Shown here: piece by piece, positions 56,320 to 64,000 of the stretch
Layout: every line of letters starts with the position of its first letter
Position numbering within the stretch: position 1 is the stretch's first letter
Made by a program: the position numbers and the translations under genes
DNA from: Gnetum montanum
Lineage: Eukaryota > Streptophyta > Gnetopsida > Gnetales > Gnetaceae
DNA: 64,000 bases
Direction of reading: 5' to 3'
Assembly (NCBI GenBank): GCA_015680685.1
Contig: MNCI01026467.1
Coordinates: 242,157 to 306,156, forward strand
Notes under the pieces: generated by a model
What the model saw: only the letters and a program-made list of their open reading frames with translations
Told to the model about the DNA's origin: nothing
The model's database searches: none

Positions 56320-59300
56320 ATGGAAATCCATCACGATCTCTCCATGTCTTTAGCTTTAGTAGGTCCACATGGCAAGCTCGCAAGATAATTGAATCCTAAC
56401 CTAATCGACTAGGGGTCAGCTATAGCTAGCACCATAGCATCTTTAGAAACATCCCCAGACTAGCCTGAGCATCTAGTCTGAACTCTAGATTTGGAGGTCG
56501 GGGATGTAACTGAGGACCCTCTCATCGAGATGCCTATGAACACGTCCAAGGGGAAAGTAAAAACGTTAAAACTTAGCTCCCTCCCAGATGCGCAAATGCA
56601 TGAAAATGTAGCCAAGATTCTGCAAGACAACATCAAAGTCTTTGCGTGGTCATACAGTGACATGCCGGGTTTAGATCTGAGGCTGATACAGCACAACATC
56701 ATCCTAGACCATGCATGAAAGCAGTCAAGAAAAAAGCTCATAAAATCAAACCAGAAATTGCACTAGCCGTAAGGGATGAAATCACAAAGCTATACCAAGC
56801 TGGTTTCATCTGCGTAGTTGATTATTCGAAATGGGTGTCCAACATCGTCATGGTTTCTAAGAAAACAGGAGGAATACGAATATGTATAGACTTTCGGGAT
56901 CTGAACAAAGCAACGATCAAAGATGATTTCACACTTCCAAGAATAAATCAACTCATCGACACTACGGTTGGTCATGCCCTGCTATTCTTCATGGATGGCT
57001 TCTCCGACTACAACCAAATTTGCATCAACCTAGAGCATCAGCTAACAACAACCTTCATGATCCCATGGGGGACCTTTTGTTACACCATGATCCCTTTTGG
57101 GCTCAAGAATGCCAAGGAAACCTACCAATGAGCCATGACTTACATCTTCAGCAACTACATCCTAGAAATGTTAAATGACTACGTGGATGATATAGCAGTT
57201 AAGTCCAAGGAGGCAGCTAATCACCCACGTGATCTAGGGGTAGTCCTTAAGTGTTGTCAAATGCATGATCTGAGCCTTAATCCTAAGAAGTGTGTCTTTG
57301 AGGTAAAAATCGGATGCATTTTAGGATTTGTAGTATCGAAGGCCAGAATACGGGTGGACCCTGACAAAGTCAAGACCATCGTCAACCTAGCACCTCCTAC
57401 AAACCTTAAAGAGTTGCATGGTTTGCAAGGTAGGGTACAGTTCATCCAAAGGTTTATAGCAAAGTTGACTAACAAGTTACACCCCATGCAATATCTTCTA
57501 CAGAAAGGGGTTAACTTTGAATGGACAACCCAATGTCAACAAGCCTTCGATGACTTAAAGAAAGAGCTTTCGCACCTTCCAATTGTGCACCCACCGTAGA
57601 GGGATAAGCCTTTCTTCATCTACCTTGCCACCTCTGACACATCTATCACAACACTGTTATGTCAGAAACGAGACGACGGATCTAAGATACCAGTGTATTA
57701 TCTGATTCATGCATTAATAGCACATGAGGCAAAATACAATGAAGTGGAGAGGAATTGCCTTGCCTTAGTGTTTGCGTTAAAAAAGTGAAGGCACTACCTG
57801 TTTCGTAGTACAATTAACATTATTTTCAAAAGCAACATACTCTAGGCTATCACTAACAACCTATATGAAAGTAGCCAGATAGCCCGATGGAAAGCAATAA
57901 CCACGGAGTTTGACCTACACTATGTAAGACAGTCGTCGACTAAGGGTCAAGTCATAGCAACGCAACTTACGGCCTCACCCGTCGACAACCACGCACATAG
58001 ATCCCGAATTCCCAAACGATCATGTTGGCACTATCAACATTGTCCCATCGCACCTAGAAGCTACTTTACACTTCGACGGTGTGTCAACCATGCGAGGAGG
58101 TAGTGTAGCTACCATCATTACATTCCCCTCTGGGGAAATGCATCCATTTGCTTATCATTTTGCGTTCCCCTGCACCAACAATGTGGCAGAGTATGAGGGG
58201 CTACTCAGAGGCCTCTTAGCTACCCAAACACTACGCATACAACACTTGGAAATCCGTGGTGATTCACAACTAGTTGTGAATCAAGTCACTGAGGTCTATG
58301 CCTATAAAGCTATGCACCTGCAACCCTACTACGATCTAGCAAAAAGCCTGCTTAATCAATTTTCAACCACAGATGTGCAACACGTGCCACACAACGAGAA
58401 CACCATGGCAGATGCCTTAGCCACACTAGCACTAAATATTCCACCACACTTGTTTGCAAGTCTACCAACTTTGATTGTTGAATGTACTGAGCCTATCACT
58501 CAGGTGGGATATGTGACCTCTATTAGTGTTGTGGATACCCAGGATTGGTACACTAACATTAAAGCCTACCTACGGTGAACCCCCAAGTGGACACTCATGG
58601 GAAATGACACCCTGTGCAGACGCTCCTATGATGGGATATTACTGGCATGCGCAGGTGGGGAGCAGGTGCAGAAGGTAGTTAATGAAGTGCATGAGGGACT
58701 ATGTGGTGGACACATAGCACCTAGGGCTATGGTCGTGAAAATTAGACACCTGGGATACTACTGGCCCCATATGGAGCGTGACTTCTTGTCAAAAGTCAAG
58801 ACGTGCAACACATGCCAGAGATACGCAAATCTCATACACATTTCACCTACTGAGCTACACCCAACGCAAATCATATGGCCTTTCCAACGATGGGGACTAG
58901 ATCTCATAGGGCCTATCATGCCTAAGTCCTCCGTGGGGCATAGCTTTATTATCACCACCACTGAGTATTTTACTAAGTGGGTGGAAGCTATTCCCCTAAG
59001 GAAGACAACGTCTCAGCAGATCTACCACTTCATCCTGGACAACATCATGACAAGGTTTGGGCTTCTAATGACTATTGTAACCGACAATGGGCCACAATTT
59101 AGTAGTACGGAAACGTTAACCTTTTGCAGTAATCTAGGCATTAGGTAATCATTCTCCTCCCTGTATTACCCATAGATGAATAGACAGGCGGAGGCTACAA
59201 ATAAGTTCATCATCAACTTGCTGAAGTGGATGCTTAGCAACAACAAGAGGTGGTGGCATGAGCAAATCCTCTACGTTCTATGGGCCTATAGAATGACATG

Positions 59301-59733
59301 CAGGACCGCGAAGAGTAAGACCCCTTACAATCTCGTTTATGGATCTAAAGCCGTGTTGCCTCTTGAGTTGCAGGTACCATCACTTTAGGTGATCCTCTCT
59401 GATGTTGTGAGTGAAGTCCAGAACCACGACTCGCGGATCATCAACCTCGACTCAATAGAGGAGGAGCGCATGCAGATGCTGAGCCTCATAGAGTGCTACC
59501 AGAGCAAGAAATAGCAAAAGCACCGTGCAGACCTGCATCAACGACCAATACAGAAGGGAGACCTCATCCTCAAAGCTATCTATGAGCATGTGAGCAAATT
59601 CTCAGCCAACTGGGAAGGCCCAAACATGGTCACTAAAGCCTTTGGGAATGGAGCCTTCAAGCTAGTGGACATGGATGATAACGAGTTCGCCAACCTAATG
59701 AATCACTCATACCTCAAACCGTACTACATCTGA
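56320..59733 (+). pseudogene. pol: TE-1 pol: RT, RNase H, archaeal RNase H, integrase
   Basis: Start MEIHHDLSMSLAL at 56320. The linker runs to about 56715. RT is at 56760-57500, with IPWGTFCYTMIPFGLKN and an intact YVDD box (LNDYVDDIAVKSK, about 57165-57205). RNase H is at 57600-57800, damaged. Archaeal-type RNase H is at 58081-58450, with FPCTNNVAEYEGLLRGL, IRGDSQLVVNQVTE and NTMADALATLA. The integrase finger is at 58680-58820 (H...H, CNTCQRY). The core has GLDLIGPIM, VTDNGPQFSS and the region around YYP..NRQAEATNKF that carries the catalytic Glu. The GPY/F-like end has FSANWEGP. The stop is at 59731. In-frame stops or shifts near 56388, 57130, 57598, 57788, 57990, 58576 and 59147. Confidence 0.92.
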
Positions 59734-59749
59734 AGCGCGAATGCAACAC

Positions 59750-59995
59750 CAGCGTCTGCTATGACGTTAAACTGGCGGCAACAAGCAGCGTCGGCTATGA
59801 TGTTAAACTAGCGATGATCGTCTGCTACAATGTAAAATTGGCACAGCTAGTCCACTATGACTATAAACTAGCACGACATATCTGCTATGATGTTAAAATG
59901 GCATGTACGGTCTGCTGGGACCTTAAACCAGCACAACAGTCTGCTGAGACCCTAACCCAGCACACGGTCTACCAGGACCTTAAACTGGGTTCGCG
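59750..59995 (+). repeat. TAAACTRGC minisatellite after TE-1 pol
   Basis: About eight units (GACGTTAAACTGGC, GACTATAAACTAGCAC and variants), homologous to the array after TE-3 pol. Confidence 0.78.
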
Positions 59996-60923
59996 TCATT
60001 TCCCTAGGATGCATCTGCGCCAAGTACACATTGAATGAGCATGCACAGTGATGACGTGGGGGTGGGATGTTGCAACTCCAAAATGTAGTTCACGACACAA
60101 TGAGAACACGATTTGGAACGTACACAACGCTGCCATCCTTGGCATTCGTGCTGACCCTCCGAAGATGTCGTATGACATCGCACTGGCCCTCTAGACCTAC
60201 CGTCGCCATGGCCCACCACCCTGATGGTAGTTCCTTCGTTAGTACCTGCTACTGGAGTTTCGGTAGTATTGTGGCCCAGCCACAATATTGTTACCCTCTA
60301 GCTCCCTACCAACGTCTATGCTCAAATGATGTTTAGCTATGCGGTAGCTGATCGCATAGCTGAATTGACATTGCATGCCTTTGGCAGGGATTCCAAAGCA
60401 TTCGCATACACAGCGACTCCCTACACCTTCGAGGCTAGTTCCTCCATGCCGATGTTGCCAAGGCCACTGACGACCTTCCTACCTTGGACATCGCACGACA
60501 ACAAAGATGTCCAAGAGCTTCAACAACGTCTATAGCAAGCAAGACCTATCTTGCCACAGCAGCAAATGCTACGGCATCATGAAGTGAGTGTCTCAACTAG
60601 CTTGGCCACTTTAGAGTGCAAGTTCCATAACAGGCGTAACACAGCTCGTCGCATGGGAAGCATCTGTAGGTAGGTTAAAACCCTACATGGATGTAACACA
60701 ACTCATCCTGGGAAAGAAACACCTATCCTACGAGCACTCCGACGAGTGACTCTACCAAACCTCATCTTTATTCTTTTCCTAAACCTCCTTCCTCCCTACA
60801 ACACTCTCAAGCACAACCAAGTGACATCCCAGCAATCACCGAGCAACAACAATAAAATTTTGTCTTTCGTGGTGTTTCATATTCTTTGTCAACATCTCTC
60901 GAGCCCATCCTCTAGACATCGAC
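59996..60923 (+). other. TE-1 3' untranslated region
   Basis: No gene seen. Blocks match the TE-3 interval (ACCTACCGTCGCYATGGCCC, CACCACCCTGATGGTAG, CAACACAGCTCGTCG-like). Confidence 0.55.
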
Positions 60924-60932
60924 AAAGAGGGA
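60924..60932 (+). other. TE-1 polypurine tract
   Basis: AAAGAGGGA just before the 3' LTR, identical context to TE-2. Confidence 0.82.
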
Positions 60933-60936
60933 CCAA

Positions 60937-62634
60937 TGAAACACCCCAAAATTTGAAGGCATGCTTGCTTCACCAGGTCTTTGCAATTCGTGCAACTTTA
61001 CGGTAGTTCTTCAGGAGATGAATGCTCTGATGTTTAGGCTATCTAGTTCAGGAGGTTTTCTAACCCAAGTGTCAACAGGCTAAATAGATTCTCCAACCTG
61101 CCCACCTGAGTAGTTCATCCAGCCGAAAGCGCATTTAGGAGCAGTGCGTAGAATTGTTGGCGGTGCTCAGAATGCGCAAAACGCTTCAGCAAATTTTCCT
61201 AGTCAAGGAGTTTTGTTATGCTATGCTATGCTATGTAGCGTAGAAAACTTTAGAACACATTTGCAGAAGCGCAATGCTATGCTATGCTATGCCACACAAC
61301 GTAGCACAAAGTAGCAAAAACTAGACGGTCAGTCCCCTCGCTTGACTTCAAGTCCTTCAGCAATGTCTCCTTCCATCAAAAAGCAGCGAACTTGATAAGA
61401 AGCAGGGCATGTTGGTTGCTATGCTACACTAAGCTACATGGTGCAGCACAGCGTAGCAATTCTGCGAAAGTGACAGAAGGCATCTCAAAGGGCGGGATCA
61501 GCAAGTTCACAAGCTTCGCAGTGCAAAAGGCAAAGTTTGTAGATTGGCAACATTTTTTATAACTAAGAACAACTGCTACACCATGATATGCTACGTAGCA
61601 TAGCATAGCGTAGAAAATATGCAATAAATAGTCAGCACACTTCAAAGGTTTCCAATGCATGCAGCAGGACACAACACAAATTTTTTTCTTTGAACTGACG
61701 GCTACGCTACACTACGCTATGCTGCGTAGCTTAGCACAGCATGACAAGATGCTACAGTATGCCAAACATGCTATGCTACAAAACATAGCAAAGCATGGCA
61801 AGCAGTTAAGCTACATCAATACACTCCACCTAATCACACTGTTGCTCTGATAGCGTAATTACAGCATGGCAGGCTTGTAATTACGACATGGTAGGCCTAC
61901 CCAATAGTCATGCAGGCACGTGTAGCATAGATAGGTCAGCATAAGCCTAGGGCACGTGGCATCCAAACTGCATCTTTCGTGTGCCCTCAATCCTATAAAT
62001 ACCCCAATGAGCAACGCTCGAGGGGTCCGGGTCCAGGTTTTTGGCAATCTAGTCAGCTAACAATTTTGTTGGTTGACAAGCAAAAATGTTGGCACTGTAA
62101 CCTTGAGCATTGTAAGCTTTCTGTTTAACATTGTAAATAGTTAGCCCTCTTAGTTGGGATTTTGTTCTGCTCTTTTCTACCACCTTGGTAGCACTTCGCA
62201 TTGTTAACGCCTAAGTCCCTGTTCAAGCACACAGCCGTCTTGCTCTACACGTCTTGGTTACTCTCGGGATCTCTGCACTTCTTAGCGCTATGCAACCAAT
62301 TGTATCCACCTTGACAGAGCAAAGTCGTAGCTTCGAAGTGGTGCATTTTTCTAACTACATTTTACTTTGTCTCCTACTTATTATTGCATTTTATACTAGT
62401 TTCCATCCCTTTTACATTTAAGCATTACTTCGCGTCATCAGTCTTGTTTTCAAATTATCTAGTTGCAAAAGGTTATATTAACACCAACTAAGTCCCTGTC
62501 TGATCGACCAAACCGTTCAGGGCACCTCGTTTCCATTCTATCCAGCACGGCCCTCTCGTGGAAATGAGGTTAAGATTGTCAATGATCGACGACCTCTCAG
62601 TGTTTTCTAGCTGTCGACATTTTTAGTCACTACA
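60937..62634 (+). repeat. TE-1 3' LTR
   Basis: TGAAACACCCC to GTCACTACA, 1,698 bp, aligned to 17003-18672. TATA at 61994-62001. Followed by CAGTT. Confidence 0.93.
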
Positions 62635-62639
62635 CAGTT
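62635..62639. repeat. TE-1 target-site duplication, right copy (CAGTT)
   Basis: Exact copy of 16998-17002. Confidence 0.92.
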
Positions 62640-63239
62640 GACTTTGGCATTTCTATGGGTCCAGTTCTAGTAAAAATATTCATTCCTATCTTTAAAAATG
62701 CATCACATTCTACATAGTGATATTTTTTATTGTATTTTGTTGTAGATTTATGCGAACAACTATTATAGGATTTGTTTGGCACTTTGTCTAGCATGACAGA
62801 TATTCTAAAAAGTAGGGCTCACTGTGTTCTAATGATGCTTTAACCTTATCATCTTGATGTGGAGTTTTACCTAGAATTTTATTCATGTCATATGTAATCC
62901 CTAACTCCTTGAAGACCCTTCTGAGACTATCTTCCATTGTTTATGATGTAGAGAAAGAACCACAGAAAGAGTTTCTACCTAGTAATAAGATTGTTGGATC
63001 TGATACTCTTGGAAAGTATCTTTTTGACTCTGTGGTTGGGAAGAATGGATCTATCTCAGTAAATCTTGGTGTTTTAAGATTTACTCTATATAATTTTTTT
63101 TCAACATTATGTCAAGATTTTCTAAGGATGACATGATCATAAAATTCTTCTAATGTGTTTTCCAACTGATTGAAAGGGTATGTATAAGAAAATCTTCAAT
63201 TTAAAGCCTGTGTCATATTCAATATTTATTGTTCCACAA
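62640..63239 (-). pseudogene. Pararetrovirus movement-protein region, 5' piece
   Basis: On the minus strand, segments such as KCQTNPI-like and NITM-like blocks at about 62800-62690 fit the caulimovirid movement-protein region. It is the upstream continuation of 16801-17002. Broken by several stops. It is cut at 63239 by the LTR of another element, so the N-terminal part is not in the window. Confidence 0.45.
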
Positions 63240-63666
63240 TGTAGCATCTAAAAATTTCGGTGGCTAGAACACCAAGAGGTTATCAGGCGCACAGCCTAAC
63301 CCCGAATTCGTGTGAGGGCCGTGCTGGAAAAAATGGAAATGAGGTCCCCTGAATGGTCTTGTCGATCAAACAGGGACTTACGTGGTGTTAAAATGATCAT
63401 GTGTGAAAAGAGTTTATACTACGTTATGCGTGGGCATCGGGTCCGGCTTGGCTAGAGCATAGCGAGATGTCCCGGCCTGAGAAAAATGACATGAACGTGC
63501 AAGTATGTATGAAACAGTAAGAAAGTACAAGCATTAAACTAAATGCTAGAGAGAAATGCTTGAGAAATGTAATAGAATTTTAGGATAGCAATGCACCACC
63601 CCAAAAGAGGGAGCATGGTTAATTCACAAAGGTATACACAGTGTACCATAGGCACAGTGGGAGCGC
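63240..63666 (-). mobile_element. TE-4: minus-strand LTR end, interrupted
   Basis: On the minus strand the segment ends in GATGCTACA at 63240. Its last 150 bases match the U5 of TE-1: AAGTCCCTG, TTGATCGAC, CATTCAGGGGACCTC, CCAGCACGGCCCTC. It is therefore the end of a related LTR in reverse orientation, inserted in the pararetrovirus. The rest is outside the window or beyond TE-5. Confidence 0.65.
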
Positions 63667-64000
63667 TGAAACACCACAAAAATTTTGGCTAACACTTGAA
63701 GACAGAAATTAAGCTAAGTCATGTTGGTCCTTAGCATGACCAAGCTTGAAAGCCTCAAAATAGCATCAAATGAAGTCAAAGCAAGCAAGTAACAGTTTCC
63801 TGGGACCCACAGAAGACTACGATGACATCTGGCATCAAACTTGGCAAATCTTGAGCTCAAAATACTTTGTTTTCACTAAGTATGCATCATGTATGCTGGC
63901 CTACACATGCCCAGCGTAAGGCCCAGCGTATAGCAACTTTTGGGGCTCAAAAACTCCTCAAAACATGCTAAAGTGGAGCGTCCAGACCCCCCAGGACCTT
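63667..64000 (+). mobile_element. TE-5: start of a plus-strand LTR
   Basis: Starts TGAAACACCACAAAAATTTTGG and resembles the first 300 bases of the TE-2 LTR (TTTTGGCTAACACTTGAA, later CCCAGCGTA phrases). It runs off the window. Preceded by AGCGC, a possible target copy that cannot be checked. Confidence 0.6.

Larger units (their letters stand above)
17003..62634 (+). mobile_element. TE-1: outermost Tat-type Ty3/gypsy element with antisense gene
   Basis: A plus-strand retrotransposon bounded by related LTRs (17003-18672 and 60937-62634) and an exact CAGTT duplication. Its own DNA is 17003-21053 plus 48520-62634, about 18.17 kb. The rest is TE-2, inserted in gag. Order: LTR, PBS, leader repeats, gag-PR, 27-bp minisatellite, antisense eight-exon gene, pol (RT, RNase H, archaeal RNase H, integrase), minisatellite, PPT, LTR. 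It is inserted in the pararetrovirus. Several in-frame stops indicate an inactive copy. Confidence 0.92.

Overview
The window is repetitive plant nuclear DNA. I found no ordinary host gene, rRNA, tRNA or CRISPR array. The evidence for a plant is several Ty3/gypsy LTR retrotransposons of the Tat/Ogre type, which carry a second, archaeal-type RNase H between RNase H and integrase, and an endogenous caulimovirid (plant pararetrovirus) copy. Old elements stacked several deep suggest a large, slowly purged genome, perhaps a gymnosperm; that is a guess and no species can be named.

Layout. (1) 1-11269: a decayed minus-strand Tat-like element (TE-0) running off the left edge, with 5' LTR, PBS, gag-PR, a long array of hairpin repeats, then pol. 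(2) 11270-17002 and 62640-63239: one minus-strand endogenous pararetrovirus, split in two. (3) 17003-62634: TE-1, a plus-strand Tat-type element inserted into the pararetrovirus (TSD CAGTT on both sides). (4) 21054-48514: TE-2, inserted into the gag of TE-1 (TSD GGCAA/GACAA); it encodes gag-PR only and has no pol. (5) 25891-44729: TE-3, inserted into the last codons of TE-2's protease (TSD ACCAT on both sides); it is a close relative of TE-1. (6) 63240-64000: ends of two more LTR elements. Insertion order was therefore pararetrovirus, TE-1, TE-2, TE-3. With nested DNA and the N-run removed, TE-1 and TE-3 are each about 18.17 kb.

Main discovery. In both TE-1 and TE-3 the about 6 kb between the protease and reverse transcriptase reading frames holds a gene on the opposite strand. 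I could trace eight exons in each copy, with GT-AG boundaries at matching places in both (one donor decayed), near-identical exon lengths (135 and 135 bp, 135 and 135 bp, 822 and 821 bp, and so on) and largely consistent codon phase. A conserved TATA-like box lies about 150 bp upstream of the ATG. The predicted protein of about 1,100 residues begins with an FCP1/NIF-like HAD phosphatase fold whose acidic motifs look inactivated. It continues with a large domain I do not recognise, a coiled coil and an acidic tail. An antisense gene can keep its introns through retrotransposition because they are not recognised in the sense genomic RNA. It also sits where Ogre elements carry their known gag-pro/pol intron, so it may lie nested inside an antiparallel intron.

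Cooperation between parts. TE-1 and TE-3 encode gag, protease, reverse transcriptase, RNases H and integrase. TE-2 shares LTR termini and polypurine tract with them and could have used their pol in trans. All copies carry in-frame stops, mostly of the C-to-T or G-to-A kind expected of methylated, silenced repeats.
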